From positions 1 through 64,000 of the forward strand of contig CADCSX010000008.1 in the NCBI GenBank assembly GCA_902805475.1: a stretch of 64,000 nt of DNA, in the 5' to 3' direction. A program made the translations under genes and the position numbers. Numbering within the stretch: position 1 is the stretch's first letter; each line of letters starts with the position of its first letter. This stretch comes from Entonaema liquescens. Taxonomy: Eukaryota > Ascomycota > Sordariomycetes > Xylariales > Xylariaceae. Of this stretch, positions 12,112-24,346 are shown piece after piece. The notes under the pieces are model-generated. The model made no database searches and was not told where the DNA came from. It saw only the letters and a program-made list of their open reading frames with translations.

Positions 12112-15100
12112 TTTATTTTATTTTTTTTTCGTAATTAATTAATTACAAATTTAACATTTATTTCACATTTTACTTATTTTTCCAATTGTAAATTAATTTA
12201 ATTATTTTTTATTAATATCCTCATTACTTTATTAAAAAATACTTTAATCATTACATCCGCGAAGTTATAAATGTTGTATATTTATCGAACGTTATTTATT
12301 TCCCGATTTTTATATAATTATTTTAATACCATTAAATTAATTATTAACTTTTTTTCATTTATATTATTTATTTACATTAAACATTAATATAAAAAAAAAA
12401 AATCGGTATATAAAATTAATAAAACGTAAAAAAATAATAAATATTTTAAAATAATATTAATCGTATAATAAATTACGTATTTTATATTAAATTTTTAAAC
12501 TATTTTATAAATTTTATTAATAAACACGTTATAAATAATTTATTTATATTTAATGGATAATTAATAAATAATATTATTTATAATTTAAATTTTATTATTT
12601 TAAAAAATAAATTTTTTATTATTTAAAATAATAATATAATTAATTTATAAATTTAAATTTTTATTATTTATAAACGATTCATTAATAAAAATATATAAAC
12701 GTAAATTTTAAAAGTTTTAATTAATGTAATAAAGTTTTTGTTTTTAATTATTTATTTATTATTAAATTTTAATATTAAAAATTTTAATTTTTTTTAATTT
12801 CGGTTTCATGTATTATATTATTATTATATAATCGAACGTAACTTTAAATTAATAAATTAACGAAATATACGTTTTTTAAGTTTTTTATTTTATAAATTAT
12901 TTAATTATATTTAAAAATTTTAAATTTAATAATTAATTTTTTTTTAAATTAAATATAAAGTTTAATATAAGAATTTTAAAACGTAAATATGCCGTTAAAT
13001 ACGTTTAAAATAATAATAATATTTTTATCAATAATTAAAATAATTTTATATAATTTTTTTATCCGCTTTTTTTTTAATAAATAAATATTTCGTTATTAAT
13101 AAAAAAAAATATTAAAAAAATTTTTTTAATATCGAAACCGTTATAAATATTTAAAACGTTACGAATTAAACGTTATGATTTAATTTTTTTAACCGTTATT
13201 ATTATTTTTTAAATTACTTACGTTTTTTACGTTTATAAAAAAATAAATAATAAATTTATATTAATTTTTAAATAAACGTTAAAAATTAAAAAAGTTAAAA
13301 TAAAATTATTTAAATTAATAATATCATTTACCGTTTTAATAACTATTTAAAATTATAATATACTTAAAATAAAATTTTAAAATTTAATTATTATAATTTT
13401 ATACGTTTAATAAATAAAACCATAATATTTTTTAATTTTATTAATTAATTAATATGTTTTAATTAATATTTAATAATAGGTAATTTTAACCATATAAACT
13501 TTATTTTTAAACTCAATATTATTAAAATTAATTTTAATATTATATATAATAATATTTAAAAATCCGAAATAAATATTAATTTAATATTATTTTAATATTT
13601 TTTATATTTTTTTAATTAATAAATTTTTTATAAAATGTATTATTTAAAAGTTGGTAATTACGTTAATTATATATAAGATTAATTATTCATTAAAATATAT
13701 AATATTAATAATTATTTTATAATTAAAATCCATATCGGAATTTTTTAAATTAAATTTAAACTTTTATAAAATTTTACCTTTAATTTAACAATAATAATAA
13801 AATTTATTAATTTCTTTAAAATTATTAATATTAACATTATATTTTAACTTATTTAATAAATTATAAAATTTATTAATCGATAAATAATTAAAATAAATAT
13901 AAAAACGTTATAATTTATTTTTTATAAAATAAATAACGTTTTTAAAATAAAATTATAAATATTTTTATTTTTTAATAATATTAATCATTATTTTATTTTT
14001 ATATATTAATTAATTAATAACATTATTAAAATATATATTTAATTAATTTATATTTTTTAAAAAAAATAAAAATAAAATGTTTAATTTCATAACGTAAAAA
14101 TTTACTTTATTAAATAAAGTATTAATTATAATTATTCTTAAAAATTTAATTAATTATTTATTACTAAATTTAATATTTGTTTTTTTTACGTAAAATTTAT
14201 CCATTTTTAATTATTAATTTAAATATTTTTTAATAAAAATAAAACATTGATTTTTTCCAATTATAAATACGCATATTACATTTATATTAAATATAATATT
14301 TTAAAAAATATTTTTTATATATCGGTTTAAAATAAAAATAATATTAAATTTTTTATTTTTAAAAAAATTTAAAATAATAATACGGTATTAAAACACTTAA
14401 TTAAATAAAAATATTATTACTAAAAATAAATTATTTTTATTATTTAAATTTAAAAATAAATTAACAATATTTTTATTTTAATTAAATTCCAAATTAAAGT
14501 TATTAATTTTTTCGAAATTTATTAAAAAAATTACGTAATTTTTTTTAAAAAAACCTTATTTAACCTTTTATATTTTTTTAACTTTTTTACGTTTATATTT
14601 TAAATACTTTATTAATTAACATTTTTTTTTTTTATAAATTTAATAATAACATCTTTATTTTTTTATTTATTTAAAACCGTATTTACTTTTTTTATTACTA
14701 CAATAATATTTTCAATTAATATAATTAATATAATTATTATCATTATTATTATTATATTTATCGGTAAAAAATTATTATATACTTTTCATAACTTTATATA
14801 TTTTAATTAATATTTGAAATTTATTTATTAAATTTTTAAATTACATAAATAATATAAAAAAAACATATTAAAATTAAAATACAATTTAATATATTTAATA
14901 TACCGTAATAATAAATTATTATTTATTTTGGAAATTATAATTTAAAATTTTTTAACATAATAAAAACTTATTAAAAAACAATTAAAATATTTTTATATTA
15001 TTTTTTTTTTAATTTTATTTTTTTACTTTAATATTAAAAAATATTATTAACGTCCAATTATAATAATATTAAATTTTATTTTATTTAATATTAAAATAAC

Positions 15101-16886
15101 GTTTTATAATAAAATATATATCCATAAAATATTAATATTAAAATACGTTATAAAAAAAATAAATAATTATTTTTTCGGTTAAAATAGTAAAAAATATAAT
15201 ATAAAATTATATTTATCGAATTTTTATTATATAATATATATTTCAAAAAAACTTAAATTTATTTTCGAAAATATTATATAATTTTTTTATATAATTATTT
15301 TCGGTATTTTAAACTTTTTTAAAATATTTTACAATAATAAAAAAACATATCTTATTAACAACACATATTAAAAAAACTTTATAATAAATTTAAATTTACT
15401 AATTATTAATAAATATAAAAATTTATTTTTAAAAACTTATTATTTATATAAACAATAAAATTATTTAAAAAAAAAAACCGTAATTTCCTATTAACAAATT
15501 TCTTCCGCTTATTCCAATGTTTAAAAAAAACGCCAAAATTATATATAAATTACCCGGTGGCGGTTTAAAAAGTTTAAAAACATTTCCCGTAATAAATAAA
15601 GTAATTTACTTTTATATCGAATTAATTCCCTATTTAAAATTATATTTTAAAATATTATTTATTTATTTTAAATAAAATATAAACGGTTTTTATAAAACGG
15701 TAAAAAAAAAAACGAGGAAAAAAAGTTAAATATTATTTAAAAATTATTTTAAATTTTTTATTAAAATTAAATTATTAAATATTAATAATTTAATACTTTT
15801 TATAAATTAAAAATAAAATATTTTATAAAAAGATAAAATAATAAAATGCGTAACGAAAAAAAAAATTATATTAAAAAAAAGGGAAATAATGTTAATTATA
15901 AAATAAATAAAACGAATTAAATATAAAAAAAAAAATTTTTAATAAAAATAATATTAAGAAAAAAAATTTACTTTATTCGCATGGTTTTACGAACAAGCAT
16001 TTACGGGTTAAAAAACGTTAATTATTAATATATTAATGTTCGAAAATATATAAATTTTTATACGTTAAAATAAATAAATCTTTTTTTAATATTATAAATT
16101 AAAATTTTTTACGTTAACGTATTAAATTACTTTTATTATGTTTTTTTTAATTTATTAAAATTTTAAATTAATAAATTATTCGTTTATATAAAATTAACGA
16201 AAAATTTCGCGTGATTAATATTATATTAACTTATATAAATTTTTTATTATATTAACGTAATTTTTAATATTAATTATAATAATTTTAATATAACCGTAAA
16301 ATTTACCGTTACGAATTTTTAAAATCGCTTTTTATATTTATTTAACGTTTTTTTAAATATTCAAACATATAAAACGTTTTTATTAATAATTTTAAAATTT
16401 ACTAAAATAAAAAATACTTAAATATTTTTTTATTAAAATATTATTTTTATAAGATTTATGGTTTTTTATTTTATTATTATATAATTAAAATATTAAATAA
16501 AAATTATTATTATTTAATTAAAAAAATAATTTAATAATTTTTGTAATTTATTTATATTTTTTTACTTAATTAAATTATTATTTATAATTCGAGTTTATAT
16601 TTATGTAAAACTTTTTAATTATAATATTATAAAAAAAATTAATATTATAAATAATAAAAGTATTAATAATAATAATAAATTCGAATTATTATACGTAAAT
16701 ATAAATTTAAATAAATTATAAAACGAAATAAAATAATAATTTATTATAAATAATTTAATTATTTTAATAGAAAATGTTATATTAATATTACGTATATTAT
16801 TATAATAAAATTTTTTAAATTATCGTAATAATAATTTTTTTAATTTTATTAATTTATATTATTACAAATTTAACAACATTAATTAA

Positions 16887-17100
16887 TATTAATAAATATA
16901 TATGTAAAAAAAATAATAATAAAGTAATAATAAATAAACAAATAAATTAAAATTAATATATTAATAATATTTAAAAAAAAAACTATTTATTATTAAAAAA
17001 CGGGAAAAATATATTTTTTATATAATTTAAAATATATAAATATTTTTTTATGTTAAATATGTATTACGTAATAATATGTACGGTTATTATTCAACTATTA
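16887..17100. repeat. Right long terminal repeat
   Basis: It starts TATTAATAAA and ends CAACTATTA, directly before the AAATT duplication. It differs from the left copy mostly by transitions. Confidence 0.82.
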
Positions 17101-18300
17101 AAATTATAATAATTTTTAATTTTAAATGGATTTTAAATAAAATTAATTTTATTTTATTATTAAATTAAAATTAAAAATAAAGTTAAAATTAATATAAAAA
17201 TTATAATAATTTTTTATTTCGAATAAATTTCGAATAAAATTGATTTTTTTTAAACTAAAAATTAATTTTATTTTTTATTACGTATTATGGTTTATATTTT
17301 TTTATTAAAAAAAATTAATTTTAAATAAAATTGATTTTATTTTATTATTAAATAATAATATTTTAAAATATATTTTTAATTTTTTTAAAATAAAATTTTT
17401 TTAATATTTATATAAAAAAAAACTTTTTAATTTTTTATATAATAAATAAAATTATAATTTAAAACATAAATTATAATTAAAATAATAATATTTTATTTAA
17501 TAATTTAAAAATTTATTATTTTTTTAAATATTTAAATTTTAATATAATTTATTATTTAAATAATTTTATAATATTATATTTAAATTTTTAAAAAAAAAAT
17601 TTATTTATTAATACGTTAATTTTACGTAATTATTTTAACAATAATCCGACTTTTTATTAAAAAATTAAAAAATTTATAATAATTATAAAATTCGAATTTA
17701 CTTTTTTTAAAAAAAAAATATTAAACGTTAAACCATTATATTAAACTATTTTATTTTATTTAAAATTAATTTATTTATTTATTTTTTTTATTAATTTTTT
17801 TCAATTATTTTAATATATATTTAATAAATTATTTTTTAATTATAATTATTTAATATTTTATATTAAAAACTTTTTAAAAATATTATTTAATATTTTTTTA
17901 TTATTAAATTTATATTATTATTATTAATAAAAATATAATTAATTTATTAATTAAAAAATTTAAAAAAAACTTTAAAATAATTATTTATATTAAAATATTT
18001 TTTATATTTAAATTAAAATTTTATTTTTAAAATTATAATAATAATATAATAATTTAAATTAATTATTAATTATTTTATTATTAAAATTTTTAAAAATTAA
18101 AAAACCGTAAATGGTTGTCACGTGTTCGGCACGTGATTTTATAAAATTATTTTTTTATATTAATTTAAACGTTTTACGTTTAACGGTTTTATTAAATTTA
18201 ATTATTTTATAAATTCGTAATAAAAATAAAATTAATTTTATCTTTTATTACGTAATATAATCCGTATTTTTCTATTACAAAAATTTAATTTTATTTAAGA
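17101..18300. repeat. Innermost AT-rich subtelomeric block
   Basis: Positions 17101-17165 continue the module interrupted by the LTR element, 17165-17350 are a further RIP-mutated copy, and 18226-18300 a last partial one. Between them lies featureless A+T sequence. One unmutated GC patch at 18118-18136 forms an inverted repeat, TCACGTG-TTCGG-CACGTGA. Base composition changes abruptly at about 18300-18310. Confidence 0.65.
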
Positions 18301-18516
18301 TTTATTTAAGTTTAAACAAAGCGTAGCGCGGTCGTAGCCCGTTTTCTTTTAACGAGTTTGAGCATTGAGATAAGTCCCTCGCAAAAAGCTGCGATGCCTT
18401 GCGGTCTAGCGATGGTAAGCCCATTAATGTCTTCCACCCTCATGCCCCGGACGTAGCCACGCCGTTGAAAGACCAAGCAGCAGGCTTCAATGCACAATAT
18501 GAAAAGGACTCTTTGA

Positions 18517-18828
18517 CAAGGTAAGTGTTCCAGATATTGCACTGTGGCGGAGAATATTATGTCAGCCGATGCCCGCCGTTATATCACTGATAAGTACCAC
18601 GAGGCATTTCGGTTCCTCGATGGGGCTCCTGAGCCGCATGGCATTTCCAAGACAGAGGTTGCGCTACGCTGGCTAGCTTTTCATTCAAAGTTTCAATCAG
18701 GAGATGCCATCATTTTCGGCTCAAGCAAGTTGGTGCAGCTCAAACAGAACATAGAGCCGGTACGAAAAGGACCACTTCCGGAAGACATGCTTGTAGTGTT
18801 TGACGACATTTGGGGAATTGTTAAATAG
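18517..18828 (+). pseudogene. 3' fragment of an aldo/keto reductase (AKR7-type) gene
   Basis: The frame encodes the C-terminal end of an aldo/keto reductase of the aflatoxin-aldehyde-reductase-like (AKR7) group. The tell-tale stretches are ALRWLAFHS, the cofactor-loop-like IIFGSSKLVQLKQNIE and the ending KGPLPEDMLVVFDDIW. These family members are cytosolic NADPH-dependent reductases of about 330 residues, but only about 100 are present. The frame is closed upstream by TGA at 18514, and within 220 bp the sequence becomes RIP-mutated AT-rich DNA, so the TIM-barrel N-terminus and catalytic tetrad are absent. I infer a gene truncated when the subtelomeric repeat joined here. No start codon is called; an upstream exon in 18302-18517 cannot be fully excluded. 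Confidence 0.6.
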
Positions 18829-19754
18829 TCTTATACAATATCGAAGGTACCTTGAACCGGACCTTGAAGTGTCAATTATCATATACAATAGCTAAAGTTC
18901 TATAATAGCGCATAGTACATTGAAAAATAGGAGAAATATTGTCTACTAGACTTGTTGTCATTAAACCCAAGTTTGTTAGATGATGTGTCATTTGTAAAAG
19001 TTATAACTATAAGCTCAACTGGTATTCCAGTCCGATTAATTTATCATAATATTATAATGCTTCTACAAGCTTACAAGTCTTACCTAATGTCAACTCACCA
19101 TTGTCAAAATCTTCCTATCGAGGCATTCAAGCTCTTATCTTTAAAATCTAATTTCTTCGTGGTGTGTTTCGCTTGGTAAGATGATCATTCAGCTCATTCT
19201 ATTCAACACATATAGCTGAATGTAAGAATCGTACCACCACCAGTTCTCCCCACCAACGTCGGAACCTGAGAATGGTTACTCAAACACGGGAAATACATGT
19301 AACAATCCACGGCTTAATGCAAGCCACTGTAGATTTTTCGCCGGGATGAAACCCAACTACTATCGCTCTATTCTTCCTATGGATCATCTGATCATGCCTC
19401 CAATAATGACTGCATTCAAGCAAAAGTCTGTTCCGTGGATGACTTGTTGTTGCTTCATAACTTACGGCAGATAGATAAGAAACACTTGGGTTATTCCTTG
19501 TATAACATGTCGGAGCTGTAGGGCATCAGTACCTGGGTACGGATGAAGTGGAAAGATTCCGTCACCCTTGAGGTCTAATGTCAAGGCAATACTCCCTGAC
19601 GCTTTACTGGTGCATGCCATCTACTCCCGCAGTTATATATCTACCTCAAGTCCATACCAGAGACATCAATTTATTGTTCTTCTGTTAATCATTCACCAGC
19701 AGGTTCCCAACTATCTCACTACCAGTAGTTGGCTATCATAATCTCGAGACAATC
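18829..19754. other. Intergenic region upstream of the terpene synthase
   Basis: Base composition is normal and not RIP-mutated. Short open frames (for example 18952-19179) show no family resemblance or codon pattern. It probably holds the terpene synthase promoter; no specific site is recognised. Confidence 0.5.
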
Positions 19755-20823
19755 ATGTCGCCAAATGAACAGAGAGCTGGTGCCGGACAATCTTCGGCGG
19801 TGAAGTCCTATCTATTACCTTTGCTTTCGTCGTTCCTCACGAATATTGGGTACACCAAAGCACCGAACATCGGCAATGAGATGTTTTGGGCGGCTCTTCA
19901 TCAATACGCGGAGGGTACTGGCATTCCCCATCCAGAAAGATCCCACACCTACAAATGCTTAATAGTAGGGGGAAACTATGCTATTGTACTTACTCCAGCT
20001 TCCTAGATACCCAAGTTGCGTACCTGTATTGACAGTTATATAACAGGCCTGCCTACCTAGGCACCCTTTGGACGTCCAGGTTTACGTTGGTATATTTACC
20101 TGGCTTTCTATTCTCGTTGATGATGTGGCATGTCAATCTCTGAAAGATTTTTTGCCCTTCCACCAGCGCTTCACAAGCGGAACTCCTCAGCCGACTCTTC
20201 TTCTCGAATGCTGGGCAGGGATAATTCGCTCTGCTTTCGATCATTGGGAACCTATCGTTGCTAATTTCATCGTGGCCTCGTCTCTTGACTTTCACAATGC
20301 CTGCGTTTTGGAGGCACGTTCCGAGCTCCAGGACCTAGTACGAACAAAGGGAGGCCAAAGTTTGCCTTGGTACATTCGTAGCAAGACTGGTCTTTCGGAT
20401 GCTTACGCTTACTTCACATTTCCTAAAGCCATATATCCTGACGTATCGTGCTTTTTGGAAGCGATCCCAGACATGACCGCATACCTCTGCCTCGGTAATG
20501 ATATATTGTCGCAAGTACGACCTCCCTTTTTGGTAGCATTCGTACTAATTATGACGCTCAGGTTCTACAAGGAAAAGAAAGCCGAGGAAAAGCAGAACTA
20601 CATTCATAATAGAGCTTATTATGACGGCAAGGATCCTCTAACGGTTCTTGGGGAGATAATTGGCCAAGCAGAAAATGCCGTCCAGCGCATGCGAGTTGTA
20701 GTCAAAGGACGGGCGCCATACGAGCAAGGCTTGAATGACCACATCTTGGGATATGTAGGGTTCCATATTTTGAGCGACCGCTACGCATTGTCGGAGATTG
20801 GCTTGGGGGAAGGCATGGCTTGA
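19755..20823 (+). CDS. Terpene synthase, trichodiene-synthase (TRI5-like) family
   Basis: Three exons, 19755-19985, 20047-20510 and 20562-20823, give 318 residues. The family are cytosolic class I sesquiterpene synthases that ionise farnesyl diphosphate with bound Mg2+. Visible signatures are the first Asp motif (Asp102-Asp103, after TWLSILV), the NSE-type motif NDILSFYKE (about 228-236) and the basic DRY triplet (304-306) followed by ALSEI. Intron 1 is GT-AG (61 bp). Intron 2 (51 bp) begins GCAAGT and ends CAG with a CTAAT branch site, so it is a GC-AG intron; removing it joins the NSE motif exactly. The first Asp motif is DDV rather than a fuller acidic run, and the protein is shorter at the C-terminus than trichodiene synthase, so the product is unknown. 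No other terpene-cluster gene (P450, transporter) is adjacent. Confidence 0.85.
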
Positions 20824-21159
20824 GAACCTACGAGTGAGATTTGCTAGCTGGGTCCAATTTATTGACAGCAGCAAGAGGTTTGTCGGTATGAGACAAGTAT
20901 AGACATGGAATGGGCACTGCCCATCGAGGAGAGCTGCCAGGGTTATCAACTAGCTCTGGACAGTTGACATATTCACAGTTGTACCTGTAATTGTTTTTTA
21001 AGAAAGTTGTGTTTTTCTTTCCTAATTAACCATATACTATTATCCGTACGTTCCTTACGTAGTGCATGCGTATCTAGATGTTAACGCCTCCACCTGTATT
21101 TTGGCTTTGGTGAGTAGCAAAATACCAATAATTGCTTCTCACCAGGATGAAAGAAGCTA
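20824..21159. other. Convergent intergenic spacer
   Basis: This is the 3' space between the terpene synthase (+) and the membrane protein gene (-). Nothing beyond probable untranslated regions is seen. Confidence 0.5.
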
Positions 21160-22427
21160 TCAAGCGGGCCAAACATCCTTTTTCAGTTTTACAGTGAATA
21201 TTCGTGATACTCGTGACACCCAGCTATTTCTAGCGCTGTTAACACTCAGTTCTGCTGGATTCTCTTTAGTTCCCAGAGGGTTTCCAGAACCTAACTCCGG
21301 TATTGGTCCATCTGTTCCTAACTCGGCGTCGACATATCTCGGCGGCTGCTCCAACACGGGCTGATCCGAAGGCAACTTCTTTCTTATTCTTGCAAATATT
21401 CGACTCGCTATAAGACTAGGATCGAAGGGAAGAAACCTCTCTACTTTACCGGCGCGAAACCGACGATACCGACGAAATGTCGATGTTGCGAAGTACCCAA
21501 GTATAATCCCGATTAAAATTCCAGATAAAGCCATGGCGGCGGTGTTAGCACTTGAGGTAGCATTGCTAGAAGTATTTTCTTTGGCTTCGTTCCCGTCCGA
21601 AGTAATTCCATTCTCTGCCGGGAACGTCTTACTTGGCTCGACGGACGGCGTGGTGCTTGGTTCGACGCCGAGCGGAGTTGATATGAGACCTGGTAACTCT
21701 TCTGTGACGGTTATGGTTGAATCCGGCTCAATACGGAAGGACGGTGCGCTGATTTTAATCTCCGTTTCCGGAACGGCCGTTACTATCTGAGTGCGTCGCG
21801 TTGTAGAGGCAGATGTGGTTGGATCGGATAGAGTGAGACTGGTAGATGTCGGTATAAAAATAGCAGCCGAGGGTGTTAAAGGATCCGTAGCAAGACGGTC
21901 CAGGTCGGCTTCCCGCCACCGGATCTGAATTGCCGGTCCCACAGTCACCGGAGCACCTTTGGCTGATGTCGTACGCATGAAGCCCCAAACGCCACCGCGA
22001 AAATCGGTGGTATCTGAAGTGCAGGCGTATCCGCTAGAGATTCAACACCTACGTTAGACAAGCCGTTCGCGTTTGTTCGCGTCATTCTAACATACCTTGG
22101 AACGCAGTACGCGGCTGTCTCTCCAGCTGTAATGACGGGAAACCCTTCTCCAGATCGACCATCGCTGGCGGTGCAACCCACGACAAAGCCGCTTGGGCAG
22201 ATAGCAGGGGAGTAGTACGCAAAGCCCTTCTGTGCAATGTTATCCGCCCAGGAAGGAGGGTCACAAGAGGCGGGTCCGGCAGTAGGGAACGGTGGATATT
22301 GGGACGGGACCTTCGTAGTAGTTAACAGCCACGTTATCGGGCACGGTGGAATGAATACTGTGGTAAGCTCGGAGAGCCTATCACCAAACGCTGCCCGTCT
22401 TGAGGGAGCTCCTATTGTCTGCGCCAT
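21160..22427 (-). CDS. Uncharacterised fungal single-pass membrane protein, Cys-containing ectodomain
   Basis: Two exons (22427-22096 and 22033-21160, intron 62 bp, GT-AG) encode about 401 residues. The N-terminal half contains spaced cysteines in motifs such as SCDPPSW, CPSGFVVGC and CVPSGYAC followed by FRGGVWGF. A Ser/Thr/Pro-rich stalk follows, then one hydrophobic segment at about 275-296 (MALSGILIGIILGYF) and a basic cytoplasmic tail (FRRYRRFRAGK). The CPSG / CVPSGY / FRGGVWGF pattern recurs in ascomycete hypothetical proteins, but I know no function. No cleavable signal peptide is obvious at the chosen ATG (MAQTIG). The splice choice is set by frame: ending the intron at CTCTAG keeps the Cys-rich motif continuous. 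A plasma-membrane sensor or wall-linked protein is plausible but unproven. Confidence 0.75.
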
Positions 22428-23202
22428 TAGCAAAAGGTGGGAGAAGACGAAAAAGAATTGCGCCTCGTGCGCCGACGGCTAGCTTCCCTGTCCGCCAGCG
22501 GCACTACACAGCTGCGTGGTAAATAGTAAAAGCTTTTTATCTAATCCTACGCACCTCAGGACTTTCAAAGGACCCCCCAGCTTCTTTAACCGCCGGTCTG
22601 CAGCTCGCCTTAATATTATGCGGCTGAACCTACCTTTCGGTCACAGTCCCCTTAGGCCTCTACTCCGGCCGCCGACTCTCTGATACACGAGGCCCAGGAT
22701 TAATCAGCCATACTCCTCCGATTGGACTGTCGACGGTGAAATGCTTGCCAAGGGCCCAGGTTACCATACAAATACCGATCCAAAACACCATCAAAACGTG
22801 ATGCCACCCCGCTCTCAACATCTGGAACAACCCCTGCATGCAGTTTCACTTTGTTGCGTCGACTAATCACCATCCTCTTCTGGAAACTAGCTAACCAATT
22901 CTATAGTCAACTGTCTTGTAGCTTCTTGAAAATCGCGGCGTTTACTGCCAAAGAGCATGCCAGAACATGAAGACTGCCTTGCCATCCGCCTCGTGTAGTA
23001 GCTGAACAGCTACCAGTATTAGTATATATTACACCTTTTTAGCTATGAAGCAAATTTTAAAGACATATTATCTGTGGATTCTGGACCTTCTTTCTAGACC
23101 TCGTTAATTGTATCGTACAAGACTACCCCCATACCCCGTACTCGAGGTATCCTTAAGAGTATCTATCAAATCTTCTGGGAGGCGAATGGCTTTTCTTATT
23201 AT
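22428..23202. other. Intergenic region upstream of the membrane protein gene
   Basis: Normal composition with no convincing coding frame. It presumably contains the promoter of the minus-strand membrane protein gene. Confidence 0.5.
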
Positions 23203-23433
23203 ATGCCGAGCGCTTATCCAAACCCCAGTTCGGAATCAATAAGTCGTGCTCTCAGCTACCAACTAAAATCAAAAGCTAGGAGTAGTCAAGTTATTACCTT
23301 TGCTAGTGATGAGACTCACTTGCACACTGTCACTTTCGGTGCTCCTAGTCTAAACTTCGCTAATCTAGCACCACCAAGTGTTGGCAGCTCAATAATCAGT
23401 ATGTATCAACGTATTAAGCAAACTGGTGATTAA
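23203..23433 (+). pseudogene. Possible remnant of an alpha/beta-hydrolase (lipase class 3-like) gene
   Basis: A short frame contains HTVTFGAPSLNFANLAPP, which resembles the strand-loop after the nucleophile elbow in fungal class 3 lipase-like proteins (typically a VTFGAPP-type motif). The catalytic GHSxG motif is not present upstream and the frame ends soon after. If the resemblance is real, this is a decayed fragment; chance similarity is possible. Confidence 0.25.
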
Positions 23434-24346
23434 TGGGTTCTCGGGCAATTTTGTTCTGCCTTTTCTGTTATAGATTTGAAGGGCGGCCCGCATACCCCCA
23501 AGGTCTATCGCAGCTCCTAGGTATACAACAGCTTGACAGGAGATCATACATTCTTCTTCAGCAGCTACGAACATACGCAGATATCAGGACATCGTTATCA
23601 AGTCGGTCCCAGAATAATATACATTACGCGTTATACGAGGACCTTAGATAGTCCGGTTACAATTAGATATACACTTATATTAAACAAACTAGCTCCACCA
23701 AGCCGTCCCAGATTTCAATTTTCCATTCAATAAGGCTAGCCTTGGTTGCGGACCTGGAATATCGGCATTTAGGAATATGAAAGTCGATATACATATATAT
23801 ATATATCAGGAGAAGATACAAAGGCAAAGAATCAAAACGACTTGGTGCGGTTTAGATATGTACGGTACCTAGTGTTTTCACTTCAGCTACAAAAGCTCGT
23901 GGCCATCTTAAGCTGGTTGCCCTTCATTGGGAGTGCCCAGTGAAAGACCATAAGAAGACATTACGAGGTAATAATTCGCCTGCTAGCCAATATGTTAAAT
24001 ACAAGGTAAAATTGAACGCACATGCTGGAAATAACCTTTGTTCTGATTTTATTTTCCGCGCACACTTGGGTCCAACTCTTTTTGTCAATGTAGACACTTA
24101 GGTATTATCTTGAAGATCACAGTAGAACAAATGTAACGGCATGGTCTCTGTGATGTACGTGAGGTAACTGATTTAATTGGGCTATTTGACTACCTGTTAC
24201 GATCGCTCTTAAGCATCTAGTTTCACTTGTTCGTCATTGAGAAGCGCCGCGACGAAGCTGCCAATAGCACGACCTAATTATCTATATCCAGTAGATAGTA
24301 GGCACCTGTTAAGTGATAGCAGATGCCACCATCTCCCAGTTATTGA
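23434..24346. other. Intergenic region
   Basis: Several short overlapping open frames exist (23433-23733) but none shows recognisable sequence. Nothing else is seen apart from an (AT)n run near 23790. Confidence 0.4.

Larger units (their letters stand above)
11894..17100. mobile_element. LTR retrotransposon, RIP-degraded, with target-site duplication
   Basis: Two direct repeats of about 215 bp (11894-12111 and 16887-17100) bound a 4.8-kb interior. The 5-bp sequence AAATT occurs immediately outside both ends (11889-11893 and 17101-17105). Removing the element restores a continuous subtelomeric module matching the uninterrupted copy at 11730-11830, so this is a true insertion. The interior has no usable reading frame, and class (Gypsy or Copia) and orientation cannot be read. 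Remaining C residues in the interior lie mostly in CpG. Confidence 0.82.

Noticed and set aside
200..18300. AT-rich block as a mitochondrial DNA insertion or centromere
   Set aside because: It lies next to a telomere and contains recognisable duplicated units with transition-only differences, which fits RIP; no mitochondrial gene is visible.
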